Part shown: positions 34,838 through 43,466 of the stretch, in pieces
Layout: each line of letters begins with the position of its first letter
Numbering within the stretch: position 1 is the first letter of the stretch
Assembly (NCBI GenBank): GCA_028710885.1
Contig: JAQTTG010000002.1
Coordinates: forward strand, 62,001 to 126,000
DNA length: 64,000 nucleotides
Direction of reading: 5' to 3'
Origin: Sulfuricurvum sp.
GTDB lineage: Bacteria > Campylobacterota > Campylobacteria > Campylobacterales > Sulfurimonadaceae
Position numbers and translations under genes: made by a program
Notes under the pieces: model-generated
Seen by the model: only the letters and a program-made list of their open reading frames with translations
Databases searched by the model: none
What the model was told of the DNA's origin: nothing

Positions 34838-35976
34838 AAAATACGATAAATACGTGTACTGATTCTTTCTTTTTTCATACTGCTAATACGACTGCTCTTT
34901 AACTTTTCCTCACCTATATTACCTGTTTGTTTCGGTTCTACTAATGCATACGAAGTTGCATTAGTATGTTGTTGCGCAAGAATAAGATTGTAAGCTGCAC
35001 TCTGAGCCAAACTCCGTTTAGTTGTATACACTCGCCCATACCAATACGAAGCTTTTTTATACTCTTTTGCTTTATACCAAGCATTACCCAAGTTATAGCG
35101 GATTTCTGCGGAATCATGATTTTTCTGATAATATTGAAAATGTTGAGCGCTTTGAATGAAATCACCTTTTTTATACGCTTCAAATCCGGCTCGCAGTTCC
35201 TGAAAATCTAATACACCTGCATGACTTGGAATACTATTTAGACTTAGGAACACTACTAAAAATGAAATTGGGACACTACGACGTTTACTCATAGAAGAAA
35301 GAGCTATCCAAATCAATAACATCGCAAGCCCAAGAGGATAATAAAAAAGCGGCACATGTGCGTATAAGCGCTGAGATTTTTTAAGTTTTTCCAGTTTTTC
35401 AATAACGTTAGAAAGCTGTGTATTTTTTTCTGGATTTGGATCACCTATAACGATTGTCATCCCCCTCGATTGTACTCTCTTGACCAAATGACTATTGCTG
35501 TGTGATGTTCGCATTATGTCAATGCTCAAGCCATCGACTAAACTGATTAACATATCCGTGTCTGTACTATAGGGTGCGACTCGATACACATGGGTGCCAT
35601 CGTAGCCTACCAAAGCGATATTCTCTCCCCTCAAACGATTGATCAGATCAATAACGGAAAGCTTTTCATTTTCAAATAATAATATTGGCTTTTTTGAAAA
35701 ATCCATTGCAACTAAAATCTCAACTTTATCTTCAACTTCAGCTTCATTTTCGAGTATTACCGGTTGTGCCATTGCACTTATCATTAGAATAGCTGCAATT
35801 AAAAATAATGTATTTCGTCCTCGTAGCCCCATAGTCACATCGGGTGCTCGTAATCGAGTTAATACAGATTCTGTAAACCATGGCAATGTCGATGATTTTT
35901 GAGTTTGCCAAAAATAAAATAGAACCGCTACAGGTACCAGCATCCAAAAAAAGAATTCAGGGTGTAAAAATATCAT
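34834..35976 (-). CDS. Degenerate BatB-like protein with VWA-like and TPR parts
   Basis: 380 residues, with two N-terminal membrane helices (about 8-25 and 55-75), a reduced VWA-like domain (about 85-190), a further pair of helices (about 225-270) and a C-terminal TPR part (YNLGNAWYKAKEYKKASYWYG). The layout copies the BatB gene at 39979-41502 but is 127 residues shorter. The metal-binding DxSxS is missing: VAMDFSKKP stands where BatB has AVDLSYS. It probably cannot bind ligand through a metal ion. Starts inside the previous gene's stop (ATGA). A structural paralogue is my interpretation. Confidence 0.72.
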   Translation of the reverse strand: MIFLHPEFFFWMLVPVAVLFYFWQTQKSSTLPWFTESVLTRLRAPDVTMGLRGRNTLFLIAAILMISAMAQPVILENEAEVEDKVEILVAMDFSKKPILLFENEKLSVIDLINRLRGENIALVGYDGTHVYRVAPYSTDTDMLISLVDGLSIDIMRTSHSNSHLVKRVQSRGMTIVIGDPNPEKNTQLSNVIEKLEKLKKSQRLYAHVPLFYYPLGLAMLLIWIALSSMSKRRSVPISFLVVFLSLNSIPSHAGVLDFQELRAGFEAYKKGDFIQSAQHFQYYQKNHDSAEIRYNLGNAWYKAKEYKKASYWYGRVYTTKRSLAQSAAYNLILAQQHTNATSYALVEPKQTGNIGEEKLKSSRISSMKKERISTRIYRIF

Positions 35977-36710
35977 TTTAACCCTTTTTGGTTCCGTCCA
36001 TACAGATACAGCAACATCGATACAAATCCAAAAAACAATGGATACACATAATAATATTCAAAATATCTATGTGTCTGATGTATAAGATAAGGGGGATAAT
36101 TTTTGTTTATCTCTTCTTTCCAAATAGATATATTGGATGCAAAAACAGAAACCTGTATCCCAATTGGCAACGTATGGATAAATGTTTCTGGATGATTAGA
36201 GAAGATAATACTCAAACCTCTCCCCTCTGGGGAAGTAGCAAAAAAACGACTTAAAGTGCGATCAACTTTCATGTGACTGATTGTTTTACGACTATGGGAA
36301 AGAATTGATTTCAATACTTCATGCTCATACGTCAAAGGGACTACCGTGTTATCAGGAATCCACAGCGCAATGCGTTCATTGGAACGCTGATCGATAAAGG
36401 AAGAGACTTCATTGAGTGTTTTAGTCTCAATCAATTCCGGATCAAGAACCAGAAGAATATCCCAACCATCCCCATAATGAACCATTTTATGATCACGGAC
36501 AGGAGACATCAATGCTACCAGCAAAAAAGTAATCATCCCCCATTTAGCAATCCAAAGCCACAATGGCGGTTTCACTCCAACTGTACCAAACATTGTAGTG
36601 CGGGGAAAGTAGAAGGCATTAGAGCGTAAAGGACACAAAGCCTCACATGCTAAAAAGAAAAAAAGTAAAAATCCCAGTTTTGGAAATTGTAAATACAGAC
36701 CATCAAACAT
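35973..36710 (-). CDS. Degenerate BatA-like membrane protein
   Basis: About 245 residues. An N-terminal hydrophobic helix (about 8-25), a second near residue 57, an about 120-residue periplasmic part that sits where BatA has its VWA domain, and a C-terminal helix (YYVYPLFFGFVSMLLYLYG). The MIDAS motif is absent: LVLDPELIE occupies the site where BatA has SIDGSGS. Its ATG at 36710 lies just past a GAGAT; a TTG one codon earlier is possible. Together with the next gene it mirrors the batA-batB pair upstream. I cannot assign a function beyond this similarity. Confidence 0.65.
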   Translation of the reverse strand: MFDGLYLQFPKLGFLLFFFLACEALCPLRSNAFYFPRTTMFGTVGVKPPLWLWIAKWGMITFLLVALMSPVRDHKMVHYGDGWDILLVLDPELIETKTLNEVSSFIDQRSNERIALWIPDNTVVPLTYEHEVLKSILSHSRKTISHMKVDRTLSRFFATSPEGRGLSIIFSNHPETFIHTLPIGIQVSVFASNISIWKEEINKNYPPYLIHQTHRYFEYYYVYPLFFGFVSMLLYLYGRNQKGLK

Positions 36711-37104
36711 CAATCATCTCAAGGTAAAGACGAAAATAGGCAATAGTCTCTGTATCTATCGGCTCAACGTTAAGCGCATATTTATAAGGTTTCAAGCGCT
36801 CAAAAAGATGATGATAGGCACTTTGTGTCCGTTCATTGTCGGCTGCAAATCGATATCCAATACGACTTATAGTGTAAGCTGCATGTTTCGGATTTGAAAA
36901 ATCAATCGTTTCAAGCAGTTTATAAGAAATGTGACGCTCACTGATATGACGATTTCGCCATTTTTTCAAAGCATAAAAAAGGATTCCAAAAATAATCGCC
37001 GCTGTAACAATAATCAATGCTACAAACAAATAAATAGAGTAGTCAGCTACTTCAACTAGCGGTGCAATATCATTGACTGGGATATCGGCCATAGTAGTAT
37101 TCAT
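36703..37104 (-). CDS. Small membrane protein of the MoxR-Bat locus (DUF4381-like)
   Basis: 133 residues with one central membrane helix (YLFVALIIVTAAIIFGILFYAL, about 25-46) and a helical C-terminal region ending ETIAYFRLYLEMIDV. Size, position between DUF58 and VWA genes, and the general pattern fit the DUF4381 proteins often found in such loci, but I saw no diagnostic motif, so the family name is tentative. Overlaps the DUF58 gene (ATGA) and the following gene. Confidence 0.68.
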   Translation of the reverse strand: MNTTMADIPVNDIAPLVEVADYSIYLFVALIIVTAAIIFGILFYALKKWRNRHISERHISYKLLETIDFSNPKHAAYTISRIGYRFAADNERTQSAYHHLFERLKPYKYALNVEPIDTETIAYFRLYLEMIDV

Positions 37105-37934
37105 ACTCTCCCCTCAAATAATCGGCGAAGTGCCACTGAAGCAGAATTATCGGTATAGAGTTTGGTCGCTCGAATACCGTCTTTACGAAATCGCTCAAAC
37201 AGTGCCGCATCATGTTCACGAACTCTCTCATAATATTTACGAACACTTTTTGCATTAAAATCTCCCTCTAAAAGAGTACCGCTTTCTGGGTCAATAAGTG
37301 CACTAAAGCCCAATGGAGAAGGTTTTTCTTCAAATCGATCGCGTACCACAATGGCAACAACTTCATGTTTTTTAGCCAAAAGACGCAAATCTGGAATCTC
37401 AAAAAAATCCCCTAGAACAACGATCAATGATCGACGTTTCAACCGTCGATAGAGGGTAGTCGCCATGCCATTATAATCAGCACGTCGATGAAGCAGCTCT
37501 GCATCCATAATGCCCTCAACACTTTGTGCTACGGCGAAGCGTTTTTTACTGCCTCTCACCTCATCACGCAACGTCTCTGAAAAATTAATATGTGTAAATA
37601 AATCACCATTAGCAAGAGCAGAATAACCAATCAATGCAACAGCTTCAGCAAGCACATCAATTTTAAATCTCTCTTGCCCAAAATGCAAACTTCCATTTAA
37701 CATTGCTACAGTTACAACACTCAACTCACGCTCTTCACGAAATACTTTTACAAACGGGCGTTGCATTTTTGCGGTGATATTCCAGTCAATATGTCGGGTA
37801 TCATCTCCACTAACATATTCACGCAATTCGATAAAATCATACCCTTCTCCCCGAAACATAGAGGGATTATTCCCAATCCGGTCACCAATAATCTGACGGC
37901 GTGCTTTGAGGAGAATATGTCGAGTGTTTTTCAT
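37101..37934 (-). CDS. DUF58 protein of the MoxR-Bat locus
   Basis: 277 residues. The DUF58 signature is present: RGEGYDFIELREYVSGDDTRHIDWNITAK, spread over residues about 30-60, followed by a VWA-like fold with VTVAMLNGSLHFG. The RxYxxGDxxRxIDW-type motif is the family hallmark. No signal peptide. It starts in the moxR stop (TAATG), which is the pairing known from many bacteria, where DUF58 and MoxR work together. Its exact role is unknown. Confidence 0.9.
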   Translation of the reverse strand: MKNTRHILLKARRQIIGDRIGNNPSMFRGEGYDFIELREYVSGDDTRHIDWNITAKMQRPFVKVFREERELSVVTVAMLNGSLHFGQERFKIDVLAEAVALIGYSALANGDLFTHINFSETLRDEVRGSKKRFAVAQSVEGIMDAELLHRRADYNGMATTLYRRLKRRSLIVVLGDFFEIPDLRLLAKKHEVVAIVVRDRFEEKPSPLGFSALIDPESGTLLEGDFNAKSVRKYYERVREHDAALFERFRKDGIRATKLYTDNSASVALRRLFEGRV

Positions 37935-38881
37935 TACGGTATCGGTACGGCTTTGATAATTTGCTCGATCAGATCGTCGATTTCAATCCCCTCTGCTTCG
38001 GCTTCGTAACTGAGAACAATCCGGTGGCGCATCAACTCTTTAATAATCGAAGCAATATCACTCGGAGTAACAAAATCTTTCCCTCGCAAAAATGCTACCG
38101 CACGCACCGCTTTAAACATATCAATACTTACGCGTGGACTGGCACCAAATTGGAGATACTGTTTGATCGATCCCAGTCCATACTGTTGAGGCTCACGCGT
38201 CGCGGTGACGAGATCAATCATATATCGTTCTACCTCTTCGTCGATGTGGATCGTTTTGACTTTCTCTTTGAGGGAATTGAGCATATCGACATTGATGACC
38301 GCATTGATTTCTTCCGAAGTCGATGAGGCGATACGTCGGGCAATAGAGAGTTCCTCTTCGGTTGTGTTATAACCAACGGTAATCTTGAGCATGAAACGAT
38401 CGAGTTGCGCTTCAGGGAGAGGATAGACCCCTTCATTTTCAATCGGATTTTGTGTCGCCATAACGAGAAACGGCGGTGAGAGTTTGAAACTCTCATCCCC
38501 AAGTGTCACCTGACGCTCCTGCATCACTTCCAGCAATGCCGATTGTACCTTTGCCGGAGCACGGTTGATCTCATCCGCAAGGAGTAGGTTTGTAAAAATA
38601 GGCCCTTTTTTAATTTTAAATGCATTATGTTGAGGGTCATACACTTCAGCCCCCAAAATATCACTCGGTAACAAATCGGGAGTAAACTGTACTCGCTTAA
38701 ACCCTAGTCCCAATGCTGCAGAGAGTGCTTTTACCGTTGTCGTTTTCGCCAATCCCGGAATCCCCTCGATGAGGATATGCCCCTCACATAACAACCCGAT
38801 CAACAGCCCATCGATCATTTTCTCTTGACCAACAACGACTTTGGCTACTTCAGAACGGATTTGATTAATTATTTTTATCAT
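37934..38881 (-). CDS. moxR: MoxR-type AAA+ ATPase
   Basis: 315 residues. Walker A GIPGLAKTTTVK, Walker B and MoxR motif LLADEINRAPAKVQSALLEVMQE, a sensor-1 region in VMATQNPIENEG, and sensor 2 near SPRVSID. MoxR ATPases act as chaperones for metal insertion or complex assembly of partner VWA proteins. It overlaps batD by 17 bases and is followed by DUF58. In most Bat operons MoxR comes first; here it lies after BatA, BatB and BatD. Confidence 0.95.
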   Translation of the reverse strand: MIKIINQIRSEVAKVVVGQEKMIDGLLIGLLCEGHILIEGIPGLAKTTTVKALSAALGLGFKRVQFTPDLLPSDILGAEVYDPQHNAFKIKKGPIFTNLLLADEINRAPAKVQSALLEVMQERQVTLGDESFKLSPPFLVMATQNPIENEGVYPLPEAQLDRFMLKITVGYNTTEEELSIARRIASSTSEEINAVINVDMLNSLKEKVKTIHIDEEVERYMIDLVTATREPQQYGLGSIKQYLQFGASPRVSIDMFKAVRAVAFLRGKDFVTPSDIASIIKELMRHRIVLSYEAEAEGIEIDDLIEQIIKAVPIP

Positions 38882-39998
38882 GATTTACCTCGTTTGCTAA
38901 TGTGAGTGTACTTAATTTCTTTTTGGCTTCGCTTAAACCGATTACACCGGTCTCCAGTTCTACAATAATTTTCTCAAACCGTTTTTCTCCTGAAAGCGCT
39001 AACAAGATAATCAATGATTTTGTATTTTTAGCTTCATCCCAAAACATTTTTGATTTGCGACGCATTCGGTGTTTCCACAACCACTGTAATCCTTCACCTA
39101 AAATCATCCCAAAAATAATCAAAGCAATGTATCTACCATATCGTTTCAGCGATGAATAATCACTCAGATTAGGGGTATCTAGTAAATCACCGACTGCATA
39201 CCCCTCCTCTATTTTTATAGGGGTCATCGTAGTTGTTAACGTCTTTATTTTCCCATCTTTCGTATCAAAAAGAGTTAACGTAAGAGGTGGAATGATGAAG
39301 TTTTTTTCCGCTACCAAAGCAAATTCTTGACGAATCTCCCCTCTAAACCCATCTTCTGCGGGAGTTAATGTTTTTTGGGGCTGTTCGGCAAAAATTTTTA
39401 CCCCAGTAATATTCAAATCAAAAGGAACAAACTTATCTAAACTCCCCGATCCTTTTATATAGATACTTAAATGAATCGGTTCATGCGCGCGAACACTCGT
39501 ATGATCTACATTTGCAGTGAAGGTTATTTTTCCGCTCAGGGATGCACTGTTTTCATCTGAATGAATAGTGATAAGGGGGAGATATTCACTCTTTTCGACA
39601 ATATCCCCTTTACTAACATTATCCCGTCCGTAATGAGCACTATATTCTACCAGACCGAGTCGGGTGTATTTCACTACTGCTTCTATCGGAACTTCAATCG
39701 TTCCAGAAACTTTCGGAGTTACCAATAACTCGATCGTATCAATCTGCTTTCCTTGCTTTAATTTACTGTTTTCTGAGAGGATAGAAGTGGTGTATTTTTC
39801 ATTATCGACAGTTTTAAGGGTACTCGTATACTCCATCGCATTTCCGTTATAAGCACACTCTACCCTTATCATTCCAGTCTGACCCATTTTGAGTGATTGA
39901 GGTATTTCGAGTATTTTCCACTGATACGAAATCATCCCCCATCCCAATGAATGCAGTGCAATAATGATTAAAATCACCCTACCAAGGCTTCGTCTCAT
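38865..39998 (-). CDS. batD: BatD-like protein
   Basis: About 377 residues. Signal peptide (about 1-24), a periplasmic beta-rich part with several Ig-like segments (VRVHEPI-type: SVRAHEPIHLSIYIKGSG), a membrane helix near residue 290 (YIALIIFGMILGEGLQWLW) and a cytoplasmic tail. The frame opens at 40004 with GTG, but AAAGGAG lies five bases before the ATG at 39998. It starts inside the end of the BatB gene. BatD-type proteins were linked to aerotolerance in Bacteroides; function otherwise unknown. Confidence 0.85.
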   Translation of the reverse strand: MRRSLGRVILIIIALHSLGWGMISYQWKILEIPQSLKMGQTGMIRVECAYNGNAMEYTSTLKTVDNEKYTTSILSENSKLKQGKQIDTIELLVTPKVSGTIEVPIEAVVKYTRLGLVEYSAHYGRDNVSKGDIVEKSEYLPLITIHSDENSASLSGKITFTANVDHTSVRAHEPIHLSIYIKGSGSLDKFVPFDLNITGVKIFAEQPQKTLTPAEDGFRGEIRQEFALVAEKNFIIPPLTLTLFDTKDGKIKTLTTTMTPIKIEEGYAVGDLLDTPNLSDYSSLKRYGRYIALIIFGMILGEGLQWLWKHRMRRKSKMFWDEAKNTKSLIILLALSGEKRFEKIIVELETGVIGLSEAKKKLSTLTLANEVNHDKNN

Positions 39999-41502
39999 GC
40001 ACACTCCTTTGATTAATCAACTCGTATTGACGAGAACTGAGTTTCGCTTTTCCCTGAGACATCGATATCCGAGGATCACTTTGAGCTTTTTTACCCTCAT
40101 CTCCTCCCCCGCCAGAAGCAACATCACTTTTCATGTTACTTCCACCCCCTTCTTTGGAAGCTTTTTTTTCTCCCGTAGGCTTGTTCTCATCTTGTGCCTG
40201 TGCATCTTTTTTCTCTTTTCGGACATTAAGCGTTTGCTGCTCACTGACCCCATCAATCGCTCTGAGATTCTGATCAGCCGCTCTCGTATAACGCAAAGTT
40301 AAAGATTTAATAAACGATTCACGTGCATTTGAAAATTCCTGCAAACGGATATAACAATTCCCCATATTATAAAAAATAGCGGCTTTAAATACCGGATCAT
40401 CCGATTGGATCATCCGGTATAACCCTAATGATTCTTGATATTTTCCCGCTTTATAAAAACATGCCGCACGATTGTACCGTGCATGTGAAGAGTCTATCCC
40501 TCGATAGAGCTGTTCGGCACGATCAAATTTCCCTTGGTCATAATTTTTTTTCGCAAAATACAAATCGATAAAATCGATTGTCCCCCCTTGTGCCGATAAT
40601 CCAATCAATGCGACGAGAGGGACTAGCCAACGTGATATTTTTCCCCCTAAAGAGGTAAATGCAGTGATAAATGCAAAAAGTGCCACAACAAGCGGTAGAT
40701 AAAAAAGCTCCTGATAATGCATCACCGTTGTACTGCCTGCAAAATCATCACGGCGTAAAGTATCAATCAACGAACGAATAGCACTGCTGTCTGGATTATT
40801 AAGGATCCGCCCATCATGGATAACCTCTTCTATCGCATCATTGCGTGCACTCACCACAATATGCCCCGCATCATCTTTGAGAGAAGTTCCATCAGCCATC
40901 GGCAATGTGCTCCCCTCACGTGAGGCAAGCATCACGACACTCACCGCCAAATTATTTTCCTGAACAAAGTCAGCCTCTTTTGTATATGACGCTTCATCTC
41001 CCCCATCTGTGAGTAAAATGAGAATTGGATGAGCCGCATGGGACATTTTACGTGCCAATTCCAATGCACCCATCATATCTGTCCCTTTGGTAATAATCTG
41101 TGATTCGTCCAATCCATTAAAGAGATGTTCAAGCAATTCTCTATCCTTTGTCAACGGAGAGAGGACAATAGCACTCGTAGTAAACCCGATCACACCAAAA
41201 CGCTCATTTCGATCATTATGAACAACTTCACGCAGCAATCTTTTTGCCACTTCCAATCGACTTGGCTTTACATCATTTCCCCGCATTGAATACGATAAAT
41301 CTACTGCAAATATAACATCCGATCCCGCTTCTTCAACACTTATAGGTTTTTGAGGAATTACCGGCCTAGCCAAAGAAAGAATTAAAAAAGCGATCGAAAT
41401 TAAAAGCCAACCTTGATTATTCCACTTTTTTTTCCGTGCTAACCAAAAATACAAAGGAAGGAGTATTAGGATAAACAGCCAAAACGGTGAGATAAAATTC
41501 AT
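39979..41502 (-). CDS. batB: BatB-type VWA protein fused to TPR repeats
   Basis: 507 residues. Two membrane helices at the N-terminus (about 5-20 and 33-48), a VWA domain (about 60-240) with an intact MIDAS site (FAVDLSYSMRG and later ITKGTDM and LLTDGGDE), a helix pair, and a TPR region (about 310-420, YNRAACFYKAGKYQESL and YNMGNCYIRLQEFSNAR) that looks like BatC fused to BatB. A Lys/Glu-rich tail with a Gly-rich spacer ends the protein. Starts in the batA stop (ATGA). Likely binds partner proteins at the inner membrane via the metal site. Confidence 0.9.
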   Translation of the reverse strand: MNFISPFWLFILILLPLYFWLARKKKWNNQGWLLISIAFLILSLARPVIPQKPISVEEAGSDVIFAVDLSYSMRGNDVKPSRLEVAKRLLREVVHNDRNERFGVIGFTTSAIVLSPLTKDRELLEHLFNGLDESQIITKGTDMMGALELARKMSHAAHPILILLTDGGDEASYTKEADFVQENNLAVSVVMLASREGSTLPMADGTSLKDDAGHIVVSARNDAIEEVIHDGRILNNPDSSAIRSLIDTLRRDDFAGSTTVMHYQELFYLPLVVALFAFITAFTSLGGKISRWLVPLVALIGLSAQGGTIDFIDLYFAKKNYDQGKFDRAEQLYRGIDSSHARYNRAACFYKAGKYQESLGLYRMIQSDDPVFKAAIFYNMGNCYIRLQEFSNARESFIKSLTLRYTRAADQNLRAIDGVSEQQTLNVRKEKKDAQAQDENKPTGEKKASKEGGGSNMKSDVASGGGGDEGKKAQSDPRISMSQGKAKLSSRQYELINQRSVHETKPW

Positions 41503-42410
41503 ACTCTCACTCTCCTACGCCACATCAAGATAAAAATTATCCCTAAAGCTGCCGCTAACAACCATTGATAGTAGTGTTTAAAAAATGTATGCTGTTCGCT
41601 TTTGATCGAAGTACGCTCTAACTTATCGATCTCGTTATAGACGGATTGGAGCTCTTTTTTATTAGTAGCCGCGTAAAACTTACCACCACCATCATGTGCG
41701 AGCTGTTCAAGCAAAGCATTGTCAAACTCACCCGGTTTGCCAATCCCAATCGTATAAAGTCTAATCCCTGAACGTTTCACCATTTCTACCGCTTCTTTTG
41801 GAGAGATTACACCGCTGTTGTTTTCCCCATCGGTGAGAAGTATAATAACTTTGGATCGTGCTTTGGAATCACGCAGAGCATGTACGCTCATCGCAATTCC
41901 TTCTCCTATGGCAGTATTTTCGCCCGCCATTCCATGAGAGAGATAGCCGATCATCTCCACAATAATCTCTTTTTCATACGTCACGGGAGAAGCAATAAAA
42001 GCAAAATCTCCAAACAGTACTACCCCGATATTATCTTCTAGGCGTTTCATCACAAAATCAGAAGCAATTTTTTGAACAATCTCAAATCGGCTCTCACGAG
42101 AGCCTTCCTCACCAAATCCAGATGCATTCATTGACCCGCTTCCATCTATGGAGAGAACCATATCGATACCATTGCGATTGCGCGGATCAGAATAATCAAC
42201 AACAACCGGTGTCGCAATTGCCCCAACCATCAGTGTCACTACCATTGCTTTTAGCAGCCATTCGAAATTTCGCCATTTTCCAACATGTCCAAAAAACTGC
42301 AAATGGGGGAAATATCGGGGCTCAAGAGTCATTTTGCATTTATAGAGACAATAGAGCAGTGGAGGAAGCAGTAAAAATGCCCACGGAAAATCAAATGACC
42401 AAATATTCAT
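41499..42410 (-). CDS. batA: BatA-type VWA membrane protein
   Basis: 303 residues, with two N-terminal helices (about 8-25 and 52-72), a VWA domain with intact MIDAS (MVLSIDGSGSMNASG, GENTAIGEGIAMSV and ILLTDGENNSG) and a C-terminal membrane helix (YYQWLLAAALGIIFILMW). It is the first gene of an eight-gene block that runs without gaps to 34834. It lies about 33 bases after a small cytochrome c gene that may share its transcript. Confidence 0.92.
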   Translation of the reverse strand: MNIWSFDFPWAFLLLPPLLYCLYKCKMTLEPRYFPHLQFFGHVGKWRNFEWLLKAMVVTLMVGAIATPVVVDYSDPRNRNGIDMVLSIDGSGSMNASGFGEEGSRESRFEIVQKIASDFVMKRLEDNIGVVLFGDFAFIASPVTYEKEIIVEMIGYLSHGMAGENTAIGEGIAMSVHALRDSKARSKVIILLTDGENNSGVISPKEAVEMVKRSGIRLYTIGIGKPGEFDNALLEQLAHDGGGKFYAATNKKELQSVYNEIDKLERTSIKSEQHTFFKHYYQWLLAAALGIIFILMWRRRVRV

Positions 42411-42443
42411 ACAATTATTATAGCTGTTTTACCGATTCGTTTC

Positions 42444-42881
42444 TTATTGTTTAAACGTACTGTGGCACATCACACAGCCGTTTAACACCTTTTCTAATGC
42501 CACCATCGATTTTGCATGATCTTTTGTTTTTAATGTTTGCGCTAAATTATCTCCGGCTTTATGAAAAGATACACCCACTTGCTCAAAAGATTGATTTTTA
42601 AAACTTCCGCACATCGAATTTTTCTCTAATGTTAAGCCTAGCTTTTCCGTTGCTATTTTAGATGCTTCATCATACTTATTGGTATTCATTAGACGGACAA
42701 TATCTGAAATAGCGGATAAATGTTCTCGCATATTACTGAGTTGATGTTCTCCTTGCATCGTCCCTTTTATCCCCAATGACGTTCTCTCATCGTCTTGCAT
42801 CATTGACATCTCCATACCCCATATTGATGGACTTAACACCAAACCCATAAAACATACGGAACTCAACAATTTTGCTCTCAT
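42444..42881 (-). CDS. Small cytochrome c, class II-like
   Basis: 145 residues. Signal peptide (about 1-22), a Met-rich early part (MEMSMMQDD), helices, and a single heme motif CVMCHSTF very near the C-terminus. A C-terminal CxxCH after a four-helix-type sequence is the pattern of cytochrome c' and related class II proteins, though the first half does not show enough to be sure. It lies between tRNA genes (other strand) and batA. It could carry electrons or bind NO; not shown. Confidence 0.75.
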   Translation of the reverse strand: MRAKLLSSVCFMGLVLSPSIWGMEMSMMQDDERTSLGIKGTMQGEHQLSNMREHLSAISDIVRLMNTNKYDEASKIATEKLGLTLEKNSMCGSFKNQSFEQVGVSFHKAGDNLAQTLKTKDHAKSMVALEKVLNGCVMCHSTFKQ

Positions 42882-43058
42882 TCACTCTCCTAATTTTTAT
42901 ACAAAGTCTATCACACCGAATTAAAGATCATTTTAATACTATTTTAACAATGTTAACAAAAATTCAAAGACACAAAGCAATAAAACAAAACAATGTCCAT
43001 ATTATTGCCGACTATCTTTTCAATTTTCATCGTTTAGCCCTTTTTTTCCCAATTCCTA

Positions 43059-43087
43059 TTGACATAAAAGCTCTTATCCGCTATAAT
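43059..43087 (+). promoter_or_regulatory. Sigma-70 promoter of the tRNA genes
   Basis: TTGACA (43059-43064) and TATAAT (43082-43087) with 17 bases between them, 42 bases before the first tRNA. This is the best-fitting promoter of the window, and a full -35 box is unusual in this phylum. Confidence 0.82.
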
Positions 43088-43129
43088 TCCCGTCCACAAA
43101 ACGTGCTGGAACGCTTTGTTGTTATTTAC

Positions 43130-43205
43130 GTCTCGTTAGCTCAGCCGGTAGAGCATCTCACTTTTAATGAGGGGGCCGATGGTTCGAATCCATCACGAGA
43201 CACCA
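43130..43205 (+). tRNA. tRNA-Lys (TTT anticodon)
   Basis: 76 bases including an encoded CCA. Acceptor GTCTCGT pairs with ACGAGAC, the anticodon loop is CTTTTAA on a TCTCA/TGAGG stem, giving anticodon TTT, and the T arm has GGTTCGAATCC. The D arm has AGCTCAGCCGGTAGAGC. Base pairing was checked by eye. Confidence 0.95.
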
Positions 43206-43226
43206 CTTTTTCAACCGCATTTATGT

Positions 43227-43301
43227 GGCCCCATCATCTAATGGTTAGGATTCCAGATTTTCATTCTGGCCATACGAGTTCGAATCTCGTTGGGGTCACC
43301 A
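43227..43301 (+). tRNA. tRNA-Glu (TTC anticodon)
   Basis: 75 bases including an encoded CCA. Acceptor GGCCCCA pairs with TGGGGTC (one G-T pair), the anticodon loop is TTTTCAT on a CCAGA/TCTGG stem, giving anticodon TTC, and the T arm has GAGTTCGAATCTC. It is 21 bases after tRNA-Lys and likely shares its promoter. The ~160 bases from here to the next gene hold no clear terminator. Confidence 0.95.
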
Positions 43302-43466
43302 CTTCAGCCTTTCTAAATCTACACTTTTTACAACACTCTAAGTTTAAAACCATTCTAAATAATGTATTAGTTTTTATAATTTCTTTCCCTTTTAGAAAAA
43401 AAATCTTAAACGTCATTAATATCTCATAATCTATCGTTACAATAATCTCCACTCAAGGAGATGCAT

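Noticed and set aside
42872-43429. 185-residue plus-strand frame across the tRNA genes
   Set aside because: It runs through both tRNAs and has no protein-like pattern.
43461-43466. ATG start of the PAS-GGDEF gene
   Set aside because: It touches AAGGAG with no spacing; the TTG six bases later is better placed.
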